NCBI GenBank assembly: GCA_037043015.1
Contig: CM073321.1
Span: 37,282,420-37,346,419, forward strand
Origin: Bryum argenteum
Taxonomy: Eukaryota; Streptophyta; Bryopsida; Bryales; Bryaceae
DNA: 64,000 bases
Reading direction: 5' to 3'
Below are positions 46,132 through 57,314 of this stretch, piece after piece. The notes beneath the pieces were generated by a model. It was not told the DNA's origin and made no database searches. It saw only the letters and a list, made by a program, of their open reading frames with translations. Made by a program: the position numbers and the translations under genes. The first letter of the stretch is position 1. Every line of letters starts with the position of its first letter.

Positions 46132-48453
46132 ATGGCTACTCTCGGGCAACTTAGGAAGGCAGAGAACGACAAAAAGAGGAAGAGGAGGGGCGCTCCACAA
46201 CAGAAAAGATTACACGTGCTCCAAAATCCGAATAAGCTTGCCTTCAGAGGTTGGGAAGATGAACCAGATATGTGGACGATGGCCACTTATGAATGGTGTC
46301 ACATTGATAAGAAATTCCCTCTGTCTCGTCACCATTTTCATTGGCGCACCAACAAGGCAAATCTTAAGTTTTGCAATTGCCCAAACTTCAAACAACGAAG
46401 AATTGAGGTTTACCAAGTCTTGTATGGCACGCCATGTGTGGAGCGCAACGAGGTTCCATTGTTTCTTGCTCGTTGAGTATACGCTGAGGTTGCTCTTGGT
46501 AAACGAGTGGATTGGACAACTGTCAAAGAGGAGAAGCATGTAACACGACCTTTAACAAGTGACATTCCGACAGACATTCTAAGATTCCCTGACGCTTCTA
46601 ATGGTGGCATAGGAGTGACGAGGTCTATTACCAAGGCTATGGAAGAGGCTTCCTATCATAAAGCTACATCGGAAGAGGACGATGACTCACATGGTTCTCG
46701 GCCTCGTAAGGCGGTGCGTCAAGTACAACAACCTCTTCCTCCCTCCAGTGTTGTGATTAATGCGGATCATCGTTGTAATTTACCTGGCCGCGTTCCTCAA
46801 ACAAGTGGCTCTCGCCCTCCAATAGCAAGTAATCATTCACCCGTAGTAGAGCCCCATGGTACTAGCATCTTACCATTGGAAGAACTTGACACATCTTCTG
46901 ATCTCAAAGCTCTTCTGAAGAGCAAAGACGATGTCATAGCAAGATTGCAAGCAGATCTCGAAAAAACACGAGCAATGTATGAAGAGAAGGTGAAAGAAGG
47001 GGACCAGCTTTCCGTGGAATATGCACGCATGCGCAAGAAGATGCAAGAACTATCTCACGCACGTAACATTCGTGGAGATATAGAGAAATCAGACATGGCG
47101 GATGTTGATAGAGTTGTCTTCAACCTTACAGAAGACTTGGCATTTTGAGAAATGTCACCGTAACGGCCTAAATTGCGCCGTCTTGTGAAAGCTCAGCCAT
47201 GTGTTGTTAATATGTGTCGCTTCGAACGAGAAGAAGATGTACGAAGTGATTCTCAAGATTCTTTATCTTTACCTTTGTTTCCCCCTATTCGTAATCCCCA
47301 TTTCATGTCCTCTGATGGATACAACTCCTTACTAAAAGAAAAGCAACAACTGTAAGCTCGTTTGGAGCAGTTGTCAGCCACTTACTACCATTGGAAGGTG
47401 GCATGTATACTTTCGGTGGACAGAGGGAGACAAGTTGCAGCGGAGCTGGAGAAGATCGATAAGAATTTTACTAGTGGAGCTGGTCGAAAAACGTTCGGTA
47501 TGACCTCGTGGCCGAGTGTGGATACATTGTTTGATAATCTTCCTATGATGGACATCAAGATGCAAGATGACAGTTCTACAGAGGTTGTAGATTGGAGCAA
47601 GGCTGGGTGGAATTTCAAACACCACATGTCGGCACATGTTGATGTAGCATCCAGGACATTATTGTGGCCCAACCCTCCGCAGTTTGTATTGGATCACTCT
47701 ATGTGTCCCATATGCCTAAATCCATTTGGACCTAAGGGTGGATGGGCTTTAGGCTCCTGTGTCCATATGTATCATCCGCAGTGTCTCTTAGTTCATTGTT
47801 TGACTCAAAGTCGTTGTGCTATATGCAAAGCGCCTTTTCACGAGCGGTTTTACGAGATGTTCAATCTAAGAACTTATATGCCGCCTTCTTGGGAACACAA
47901 TGCTGAGACTACTGACGAGGTTCGATTCTGGGCTAAAGACCTTATTTGGAGTTGGCGTAGAGGTGAACATGATCTCGAGAAGAGTACTCCTAGCTCCCAT
48001 TTGAATTGGGAGACTGACCCAAACGAGATTCTAAGAGTTGCACCAATACTTGCCGGACAAAGTCCACAGCATGAGGGTAATCGGATGTTCTTCTTCCAAT
48101 GCCTTGGAGGCTATTTTGATGTGAGCTCTAATACATTCAAGTGGGGGCCCCACCCAATGGGACATTGATGGAATCAATATGGGAAGAGAGTAACCGACGG
48201 TGAAGGTCATGCCTCCATGGAAGATTTGGGAGAGTATCAATATGCTGAGTCTACTTGGGGGCCACGATACCAGTCTCAAGCTCTAGACTATTTACTGGAT
48301 GTACATAGTCCCCTCACAAGAAGGACTTTGCAGGACATGAAAGACTCTAGAGTCTTAGATCTGATCTTAAATGCAGATGGTCCATTCAATCGAACTCGTG
48401 CAAAGCGTAAACTTCTTGTTGGAGAATGCTCCAACCCTCAGCCTAGTGAATGA
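46132..48453 (+). pseudogene. WCHI module fused to coiled coil and RING-H2 finger, in-frame stops only
   Basis: ATG 46132 (MATLGQLRKAENDKKRKRRG). One reading frame runs throughout. The WCHI module is at 46240-46520: WTMATYEWCHIDKKFPLSRH, FCNCPNFKQRRIEVY, NEVPLFLAR, VYAEVALGKRVDW. A Ser/Pro-rich linker follows, then a coiled coil (KDDVIARLQADLEKTRAMYE, about 46926), a second helical stretch (ARLEQLSATYYHWK), and RING-H2 at 47701-47830: CPIC, CVHMYHPQC, CAIC. The C-terminal domain starts ERFYEMFNLRTYMPP, like the element 1 gene (TRIYEMMGIRDLMPP). Stops are TGA 46474, TGA 47146, TAA 47161, TAA 47353 and TGA 48166, with no frameshift. All fit CGA or CAA origin; TAA 47353 reads QL*ARLEQL. Likely role if intact: ubiquitin ligase with the WCHI module as targeting part (inference). 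Confidence 0.8.
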
Positions 48454-48880
48454 TAATTACGATATTGTGAATCCATACACTCCAGCATAGCGTATGGTTT
48501 TAGCTATATAGGACTACGTTTTATTATAGTATTATCGAGTGGCAGCTTTTTGCAACAATGTATCTCATTTCCTATTGTACTACTTTTTGCATCGATTAAA
48601 TCAATGGTATGTACTTGGTTCGCTCGTTTGCTTGTGGTCTATCGATTGTACTTTGTCAGATATTATTGTATCTTACATCTTCATAGTCCATATAACCCGC
48701 CCAACCCCTTGTACCAATGCACAAACATGTACTTACGCATGATGAAAGGTAAAAACAAACTTCCATATATAAAGTGTATGCGAAAAAGTACATAGAACAC
48801 GCACACTTTCCCTACACCTAATTAACGTAAATCAAATATCGTTTGGTGAATGTTGGGGGTGTAAGTCCATCGTCTCTACG
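48454..48880. other. spacer between convergent genes, no feature seen
   Basis: AT-rich 3'-flanking DNA of the WCHI-RING gene (plus) and the WCHI gene (minus). Confidence 0.55.
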
Positions 48881-50188
48881 TTAAGAATCTTCAACTTTGT
48901 CCTTGCCATTTGAAAAATGTGATTGTTGCGGTTCCAAATCAACGTTGATTGCGTTTATGTTGATGTCAAGTTTTGTGTAATTTTTACGATGAGCCCACTC
49001 TGCCCATGCGTCCTCGAATCGAGCATCCTCCTCAGCTACACGTAGTTGCTTCGCAAGTTTTACATTCTGGTCTTCACTCCATTTCACCAGCCTCTTTAAT
49101 TTGTCAACTTCCTCTGGAGTCTTGCCATACTTACCCGCAAATGCCAAATCACGAATGCGTAGCATCTCTTTATCTACCTCTAGAGCAATAGATTCTTCAA
49201 TATCCGTCAATTGATTCCTCCTCTCAGCTAGGACCCATTCCAAGTAAGTATGTTTCGCTGTTCAGAACTCTACGTAGTCTTCTATGGAAAGGTTGTTTGA
49301 ATGTTTCTTCTCCAAAAACTTCTCACGAGCATCTTTTCGTAGCACAAGTATGGTCTCCATGTAAGCTATGCTGTCTAGAACGTTTTCCAAAGTCTCCCGA
49401 CAGTCCTCTTGTACATCGTATGGTTCAGTGGCAGAAAGGGCTCTTTCTTTGAGGGCTTCCAATTCCTTTCTATGTTGCAGTACTTCCTCCAATTGCATGC
49501 ATGTTCGTATACTGAAATTGTACAACATGATAAAATTATCCATGAATTTGGATAATCTTCCACCCACTGTTCGGAGTGGATTTGTCTCAAAGGAAATCCC
49601 CTCCGCCCAATTTATTGGAGGACCAGTTCGTTCACTGAGTTCACTGAGCTCGTATTCGTGTGTGTGTTCATCCTCTGAGGATTTGGAAGAAGACCCTGCT
49701 GTGTAAAATTCTGCGTTGGCCTTAGGACTCATAGGTGTAGTTCCAATTCCATCTCCTTCAATAGTCTTTGATGTCTCTCCAACCTCTATTGGTTCGGTCT
49801 TCTCTTGTATAGACAAACTTGGATGCGTCGACCAATCCACCTCCTTCCCGAGAATCATTTCCGCATATGCCATTCTTGCCAAAAAGTAGGGAACCTCATA
49901 TTTAAAATTATGGTTGTTACCGTATATCAAATGCCAAGCATATATGCATCTTCCTTTAAATAGGTCATGATGGCACTCTCGGAGGTTTGCTTCATTTTTG
50001 TGCCGATGAATATTGTGCCGATGTAGAGGAAAGAGCTTGTTGATGTGGCACCACTCCACATATCTCACACATATGGCAAAAGATCACGGCTCTGTCTCTT
50101 CCTCCCATCCTCTAAACGCTAATATCTTCGGATTCTTCAAGATGTCTATGCGCTTCTTCTCAATCCGACCTCGGTCATGTGGCACCAT
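48881..50188 (-). pseudogene. WCHI module protein with C-terminal helices, minus strand, in-frame stops only
   Basis: ATG 50188 (MVPHDRGRIEKKRIDILKNP) is preferred because a TATA-like run (TTTATATAG) lies just upstream at about 50216-50225. An in-frame upstream start at 50266 is possible. The WCHI module reads AFRGWEEETEP*SFAICVRY, VEWCHINKLFPLHRHNIH, NLRECHHDLFKGRC, YEVPYFLARMAYAEMILGKE then VDW. An acidic/Ser linker follows, then long predicted coiled coil to the end (LAERRNQLTDIEESIALEVD). Stops TGA at 50084 and TGA at 49262 are both in frame with open sequence on each side and fit CGA. No RING is present. Function unknown. Confidence 0.72.
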
Positions 50189-50334
50189 GGATGTACCCGC
50201 TACAACTGGAAGTGCCTCTATATAAAAAAATCCGTAGAAACGCAAAGTCCCTCTACGAGCAAGCAAGCAGCAACACTAAAGTCAATACTAGTCAATGCGC
50301 GAAAAGAAGGGACTCGCAAAGAGTGAAAATGGAC

Positions 50335-50675
50335 TGCCGGTCGCGTTCTTAAGCACAGTAATAAGGCGACCGGCGGTCTACAGAATCTGCACCGCCGGTC
50401 GCTCGCCGGTCCAGCTATCGCCCTATCTGTACCGCCGATTGCCCCAGCGACCGACGTTCGCCCATGAGCTATACCGGCGGTCGCCCTGTGACCGACGTTC
50501 GCTCATCGACTGGACCGCCGATCGCCCCAGCGACCGACGTTCGCCCATGAGCTACCGACGTTCGCCCATGAGCTATACCGGCGGTCGCTTGTGACCGACG
50601 TTCGCTCATCGGCTGGACCGCCAATCGCCCCAGCGACCGATGTTCGCCCATTGGCTGAATCGGCGGTCGCCCTAT
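50335..50675. repeat. GC-rich cluster upstream of minus-strand WCHI gene
   Basis: Alternating GGCGACCGGCGG, GACCGACGTTCGCCCA and ATGAGCTATACCGGCGGTCG units, some nearly identical over about 60 bp (50,460-50,520 against 50,530-50,600). Confidence 0.8.
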
Positions 50676-50679
50676 TTGC

Positions 50680-52060
50680 AATCGGTAAGTCCCCTGTTTA
50701 TGTTGAATGCGAGGGCATGAGGTTACGTAGCAGCTCATACGATGATCAGATGAGGATGAATATTGGATGGGGGAGGGGTAAAAGAGCCCTATAGTTTATA
50801 ATGTATTAGTTTAAAAATTAAGAAGGTACGCATAGGGTAGGAATTTCGGATCGTGGGTCCCATAATTCTCATTTTATGATCATTCAATTCATAAGAAATG
50901 GACAAGAGAGGTCTAAATGGATGATAATGAATGGGAGGAAGGATGGGGTGAGAGTTCCTCGTCCTCTTTGTAGGCATCCATGGTATATATTATTTTGTAT
51001 GATGTATATTTTAACAAGTCATATTGTGCCTAACCATTTATAATAAGTGATAAAAAGTAAATTCATTTATAGAGCATCAGCCTCTTCAATGCATGAAACA
51101 ATTTAATGCATCTAACGATTTAATAGCTACAATCTTAGAATGTAATCCAAGGTAGTCAATTTCTAGCATCTAGATAAGATACCATTTTCGCACCAAAACT
51201 GCACCTCATATTCTAACATCACATTCAAGAACAATTTCTAGTTTCTTTTTATATCAGTGGAGCCCTTAATAAATTATAAGATCTCCATATACAATATCCG
51301 AGTATATGTATGCTAATAGATTATCCTTGCAATGAGTTTATTGCCTCATAACATTATAAAATTGGTTAAATTGAGAGGGGGGAGGATTTTGAAAATTTTG
51401 GCAAATCAAATAATAACGCCTTGAAATACAATTAAGTGTAAGGCTTAGTGCATATAGCCTAGTAAGCACTGAGAGAAATAGTTGCTTACCAAATTAAAAG
51501 GTGATATATCATGACATATTATATGTTTGGAGAAAAAATGAGTGACCACCATATGAAGGTAAATATTTGAAGTCAAGAAGACTAATGATTTGCGGACATT
51601 CTAATCAACCCATTACTGAGGGTACTTTTGGAACCAATATTTGATGAGAATTTTATATTGAGAATTTTGAGAATGTTGAAAATTATATTTTAAAATTGTG
51701 TTTAAACTTGTATCGATCTAAATCCATATTACACCACAAGAGTATCCAATGAGCTTAAAATTACATTTTTTATGTATCATGGTCACCGCTCTTGGCAAAA
51801 TGCCCATGACCATGGGAATCATTTTCATTTTGGGAATGAGAAATACGAAGAACCGAGTGGGAATGAGAGGGAATGAGGGGGAATGAGGGGGGATGAGGGG
51901 GATTGAAGGGGGGAATGGGGGAGATGCTTGAAGTGGTTAATTCAAAATTTGAATATTGCATAAAGAGGATCCAAGAATAAGAGCAAGAGCTCTCGGGATG
52001 TTGCCCCTGCAGAGTGTCGGTTGCCCCGAAGCGCTACTCTGAGGCTGGAGAGAAACTCTT
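50680..52060. other. AT-rich spacer with a G-rich repeat
   Basis: No supported gene. At 51,850-51,925 a GGGAATGAGG / GGGGGATGAGG run repeats about seven times on the plus strand and could form a G-quadruplex. Otherwise the sequence is unremarkable. Confidence 0.5.
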
Positions 52061-52064
52061 CTGA

Positions 52065-52200
52065 AGCTGCACCGCCGGTCGCCCCGGAGGTCTGCTGCAG
52101 CTGGACCAGCGGTCGCCCTGGAGCGAGTCTTGCAAGAAACACTAGACCGGCGGTCGCTCTAACGATGTCGCCGTGACACTGCCGGTCGCCCTGCCACAGG
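52065..52200. repeat. GC-rich cluster upstream of WCHI gene
   Basis: Degenerate ACCGCCGGTCGCCCCGG, GACCAGCGGTCGCC and ACTGCCGGTCGCC copies, about 200 bp before the start codon at 52393. Confidence 0.75.
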
Positions 52201-52392
52201 AGGTTAAATACAATCGTTATTGGCCGAAGTCGTCACTTTTCAGTCCACGTGCCGTGTTGTTGCGCATTGTCTGGTGTCGACTCAAAGTTGCCACTTGCTT
52301 GCTCGATTGGTCCGTCAACGTGGACTGCACTATTTTTGGTGTTTTGTATCTAACATCACATCATAGCCGCATTTCCGTGATCGGAGGTAACA

Positions 52393-53892
52393 ATGACTAC
52401 AATTGCGGAACGTAAAATAGTACTCAGGTAGAGACGCAAGAAGAGAGGAAAAACACAGAAGAGGAATCACCGTATTCTCCAAGATGCCACTCTACGCGCT
52501 TTTCCGGAGTGGGAGACCGAAGAGGGTGTGTGGAGTCAGACAACAGTGAAGAATTACATCGCTTGGAGCCACATCAGCAAGTTGTTTCCACACTTTCGAC
52601 ATGAGACGCACTTGAAATTAAATGCTGCAAATCTGCACTATTCTAAGCATGACGAATTTGTACAACGATGTATTGAAGTGTGGAGGTTCCTTTATAAAGG
52701 CAAGAATGTCACCAAGAACGAGGTTTCGTATTATATTGCTCAAATGGTGTATGCAGAGGTAATATTGGAGAAAGTGGTGGATTGGAGCTCATTGAAAAAA
52801 TCGTCTCAAATCTTCCTTCCAACCAAGCAAGACATTCCAAGAGCTCCATTGACAGAAAACCCACGAGAAGGACTTACGGCAGCAAGGCATCGGAAAGATG
52901 GGGATGCCGATGATGTGTATATTTGGGAAAAGCCTAATTCTGATGAAGAAGAGGTTCACGAGAGGGAGCATCATACTCCTCTTTTAGAAGGTTCTATTGG
53001 TGACGTAGAACACTTTCATGTGGGTGAAACAAGCATGCGGGATTCGGATGTGATTAATGCACCTCTGAAGCACGTCGAGGACCCACGAACAGAAAGAGAA
53101 GCCGATGTCATTGAACACATGGAGGTTGAAGGAATGTTTGGTGCTTGTACTTTGGGTCCACCTGAAGCTATAGTTGGGCCCACTATGAGCGCCCCTCCTC
53201 AAACAAATGTTAGCGTAGAGGAGGGGACTCAAGAATATCCAATGGAAACGACTAAACGGCCACAAAGAGAAGGAAATCAAGACGTAGAGCTGGAGAAGGA
53301 AGGTCAAGTAGTCTTCAAAGAGAAACACCCAAAGGAAGTCGAAGATTCGTGGATAAAGGAGATGAAGAGGGCTTATGAGTGTTATGAATATTTGTTTCAT
53401 TCTTTGTCATCCAAACGGACAAAGTGTGTTGAACTCCAATATGACATTTAGGAAATCAAGGATGCAAAAAATAAGATCCAAGACGTGGCGACGAATGTTT
53501 TTCTAGCTCTAGATGCATCGGATCAGGTCGATTATGAGAAAGAGCTCATAAAGGAGGAATTTTTTTTTGAAGATGTGCGAAGGAGATATAATCACGTCGA
53601 CGAATGGTTTGTGGTCAATGATTGGGGTCGCGAAAAGGATATTATGGTTGAAGGAGCCAAGGACTAAGGTCATTGTGAAAAGAAGCTAAAGGAATTCATT
53701 CCGGCATGCGATGCCTTGAGAGCTGAGATTGAAAGGGTGAACCTAGCATCAAGAAGATTGAAGGAGAACAATGAAAAGCTAGTACTTAATAGAATAGATG
53801 GAACCGTGGATATTGCAGAAGAGGGTCAAAGTTCACAGCGCAATGAAACAACTGAGGAGTTGGTCAAAAAGCTACTTGCAATTCAAAAATAA
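52393..53892 (+). pseudogene. WCHI module protein with coiled-coil tail, in-frame stops only
   Basis: ATG 52393 (MTTIAERKIVLR). The WCHI module reads VKNYIAWSHISKLFPHFRHE, LNAANLHYSKHDEFVQRCIE, NEVSYYIAQMVYAEVILEKV, VDW. An acidic and Pro-rich linker and a C-terminal helical region (KKLKEFIPACDALRAEIERV) follow, ending at 53892. Stops TAG 52429, TAG 53449 and TAA 53665 interrupt one continuous frame. The first aligns with a CAG Gln in the neighbouring paralogue (ARDQNRKRKG). The other two read DI*EIKDAKN and KD*GHCEKK. The gene is a tandem relative of 55704-56405, and the two share upstream DNA (GCGCATTGTCTGGTGTCGAC). Confidence 0.75.
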
Positions 53893-54544
53893 AATAAAAT
53901 AAATGGATATAACCAACACACGAAAGCCTTTCTAAAATTTGATTCCGCTTACTCTAATCTCCTTCAATCTTCTTGATGTGTAAGGCTGGATGTTATACAG
54001 TGTACCTTTTTGATTATATGATATGTTTGTACTAGTAAGATACCCGTTGAACGATGTTATGTTTAATATTTGTATATATGCCCACGGTGTTAGTTTTATC
54101 ATCGTCTTTATTCTATTTATTTTTTTATTTTCTATTTTACATGCATGATTTAGAAATATGTAAAAAAAGGTTCGTAGAATGGTATGTAGGTTGGTAATTA
54201 TTTAAGTTGGTAGGTTTGTATGTTGGTAGGTTGGTGGATACTTTGGATAGTGGTATTTTAAAAAAGTATGTCGTCTATACCATTCCATATGTATATATAA
54301 TGATATTGAATTTTGGAAAGCTTTGATTAGCCTTAATCCACAATTAAGTAATGATAAATAATTTGTAAAAATTTGGAATCGTAACTAAGTTGTTGAAGTT
54401 ACGTATCAATATATGGTGGGATTTACTTGCAAGTATCTAGAGTCGATGGATATTTTGACAAACTCCCCAAAACATCTAAATGTAATGATTCAGTATAATC
54501 GTACATGATTTCAAATATGCAGATTAAGATTTGTAGCAAAAGGG
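53893..54544. other. AT-rich spacer with short GGTTGGTAG repeats
   Basis: No gene seen. Around 54,180-54,245 a GTAGGTTGGTA motif repeats four to five times. Confidence 0.5.
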
Positions 54545-55460
54545 AGGGAAGCAGATATTCGCGCCCATCATGTAGACGGCCAATCGCCTCTCAACGACGT
54601 TCGCCCATCATCTGAATCTGCGGTCGCCCCAGTGAGCGACGTTCGCCCGTCCGCTGTATCGGCGGTCGCGCAATCTGGAGGGTTGAATCAAATTAACACC
54701 AGGTATTTCCTTCCATATTGCTTATATATTTACATATGCCCCCTTACTTCAAACCCTTCCGATTCAAATATCCCCATATAAACTCAAGCACATAGTTCGC
54801 ATTCTCCTATGGTTTTATGAACACTTCCATTACATTCATAAGGCCCTTATTACCTAATTCAAGTATTAGTATCACCTCCTATACCCTTTTAATCTCTTTT
54901 CCCATATCATTCGAAGTTGTAGTAAGTGCACCTAAATTATGACATATGGATGCGATTTCCCTATGGTTTTTTTTATGAGTCCATCATTTTCATAGGGTCA
55001 TTATTAGGAAGTCCAAGTATTAAAATCACATTATTGCCCCATTTATCTATTTTATCTTTTTTTTTTATAGTTTTGATGGTTCCAAATACTTGCTACCAAA
55101 AGCTATTATATAAATTCGTTACTCCTTTGATAATTTTGACAAATACACTGAGAGGAAGATTAGTCCTTGCCCATGAGCTGGACCGCCGGTCGCACAGTGA
55201 CCTACGTTCGCCCACCAGCTGGAACGGCGGTCGCCCCAGTGACCGACGTTCGCCCGTCCGCTGCATCGGCGGTCGCGCGATCTAGAGTTTGAGCCCCCAG
55301 ACATACGTCACGCAGTGTCGTTTGGAGGTCGCGCCCTCTGACCGACGGTCGCCCACCAGGTGGATCGGCGGTAGCCCCAGCGACCGACGTTCGCCTATCC
55401 GCTGGATCGGCGGTAGCCCCAGCACCAGGGTTACAAATACGCGCGCGGACACCGGCAGTC
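54545..55460. repeat. tandemly duplicated GC-rich plus AT-rich unit upstream of WCHI gene
   Basis: The cluster 54,575-54,680 is repeated at 55,180-55,290 (shared GACGTTCGCCCGTCCGCTG and ATCGGCGGTCGCGC). A third related block lies at 55,320-55,430. The AT-rich interval also repeats: 54,805-54,880 against 54,950-55,035 (CCTATGGTTTT, AAGTATTA, ATCAC). No gene is supported. Confidence 0.7.
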
Positions 55461-55703
55461 GCCATTTTTCACCTCCACGTGTCGGGCCTTGCGCATTGTC
55501 TGGTGTCGACCTCTGGTTGCCGCGTGCTTATTCGAGCGCTAGAGCGTGCGGTGATTGGCACACACGTGCGACACGTTTACATTTTACACATACGTGCTGT
55601 TGGATTTTCAAATTTTTCAAATTCTGTGTTAGTCCACGGAATAGATATAACTTTGTTGTGAGTTATTTTAAAAATTTCTTCGTTGGTTAGCATTTGGGTG
55701 TCG

Positions 55704-56405
55704 ATAACGCCTAGCCAGGAGCGAAAGATAGCGAGAGACCAGAACCGCAAGAGGAAAGGAAAGAAGCAAAGAAGATTTCACAAGATTCTTATAGATCCCA
55801 CGCAACATGCTTTTCCGAGGTGGACGACAGTAGAGGGACCGTGGACCCTTAAGACTTGCAAGTGGTTCATTGCTTGGTGCCACATCGGCCATTTGTTTCC
55901 ACACTATCGTCACGAGTTTCATTGCCGCTTGAATTGCGCAAATTTGCACTATTGCAATCACGATGAATTTGTGCAACGATGCATTGAAGTGTGGAAGTTC
56001 CTCTACGCCGGTGTGCATGTGGTGAGCAATGAGGTTTTGTACAACATAGCACAAATGGTGTACGCGGAGATAATTTTGCAGAGGGAGGTGGATTGGAGGA
56101 CGTTAAAAAAATACCCTCAAACAATTAAGCCAACAGAACCGCATATTCCGCGAGCTCCTTATCTAGCGGCCAACCCACGAGAAGGTCTTACAACGCCTAG
56201 GGGTTACAAAGGAGGAATCCTTGATGAGGACATAGTTTGGTCAGATTCGGAAGACGAAAGGACCGAAAGGCGCGAAGTGGATGGGGAGCCAAACCAAACC
56301 ATGGAGGAAGATGAAGCACATTTGGATGAAGGGGGGCCAAGCCAAGTTTGTACAGAAGGGGGGCCAAGCCAACTTTACAATGAAGGGGGCCCAAGCGAAG
56401 AATGA
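55704..56405 (+). pseudogene. WCHI module protein, open frame but start codon apparently lost
   Basis: An unbroken frame with basic N-terminus (ERKIARDQNRKRKGKKQRRF). The WCHI module reads CKWFIAWCHIGHLFPHYRHE, LNCANLHYCNHDEFVQRCIE, NEVLYNIAQMVYAEIILQRE, VDWR. The protein ends early with three GGPSQ-type repeats (EGGPSQVCTEGGPSQLYNEG). No ATG precedes the module. The codon aligned with the paralogue's ATG (52393) is ATA at 55704-55706, a single G to A change. This is the cleanest WCHI copy and shows the conserved Cys/His set best (C, C-H, H, H, C, C-H). It lacks the C-terminal helices of its sister, so it may be 3'-truncated. Confidence 0.7.
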
Positions 56406-56965
56406 CTGGTAGATAGTTAATCACGTTTTTTTAGCAGTTGTAGAAAAGTAGTATACTCAATATCAAACACTAAGTGCAATTGCCATTTTGTATGTAAAAA
56501 CGTTGAATGTGAATATGAAGTTTTTGATTTTCTTCAATTTAAATATTCTTGGTGAATCAAATCTCACTATTGCATTTGGTATAAGCATAAGGGAAAAACC
56601 TTCAATGTCCAAGGTACCTTGATTGATGTATGGCAATTTTTACCATTCTTAATTATTTAGGGAATGTGGATTGAGCAATATTGATCCCTTTAATTTTTGG
56701 ATTTGGAGCAAGAGAAGTTAAAACTCTATTTTCTAATATGAGTCCTTATTGTTCTCTCTCTTCCCTTCCCATGTCCCCTTTATTTGTTTTTTTTAAAAAA
56801 AAAAAGGAAAGCACAATTGCCAATCAAACATTTTTGAGCCGCATGGTCTCCGGGACTGTAGTTCAGAGTCGTTGAATTCCGTGGACCATGGATATTGACC
56901 ATTGCCCTCTACAAATTTGTGGTTGGGGAGTAAAGTGCTTTTTGTCGAAAAAATCCGTCATCGCT
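56406..56965. other. AT-rich spacer, no feature seen
   Basis: Between the WCHI gene and the GC-rich cluster of the transposase. No gene is supported. Confidence 0.55.
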
Positions 56966-56969
56966 AGGG

Positions 56970-57110
56970 CAACCGGCGGTCCAGCTAGCGCGATGAAGTC
57001 AAGGCCAGGGCGACCGGCGGTTCATATGGCGCGACAGCATTGTTGTTAGGGCGACCGCCGATCAGGCTGTGGCGACCTAGCCGAACCGCCGGTTGCCTTC
57101 TATGCACATT
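56970..57110. repeat. GC-rich cluster upstream of transposase, element 2
   Basis: Four copies of AGGGCGACCGGCGGT-type motif, spaced about 35-50 bp, end 27 bp before the TATA box. Confidence 0.75.
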
Positions 57111-57136
57111 CGCCCCCGACTTACAGAAGTATGGAG

Positions 57137-57144
57137 TATATAAG
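57137..57144 (+). promoter_or_regulatory. TATA box of element 2 transposase
   Basis: TATATAAG, 178 bp upstream of the ATG at 57315. Same layout and sequence as element 1 (1749-1756). Confidence 0.65.
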
Positions 57145-57314
57145 GAGTCGTTCACGGGCTTGAAGCCACTTTCCTTTGTGCTTTGCCCGTAGTCTTGGGT
57201 CTCCCCATGAGAAGCGCCCTGCTCGGTCTATATGTGCAAAGAGTAACTTGAGCCCTTGTAGTGTGCGTTGTCGTCACCAGTTTCATTGCACCGGAGGGGG
57301 TGCGATTCCGGAAC

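Noticed and set aside
46132-53892. Alternative genetic code with TAA/TAG read as Gln (known in some ulvophyte algae)
   Set aside because: TGA also interrupts the same frames as often, and apparently complete frames (for example the one ending TAG at 42175) use TAG as stop. C to T decay explains all three stop types.
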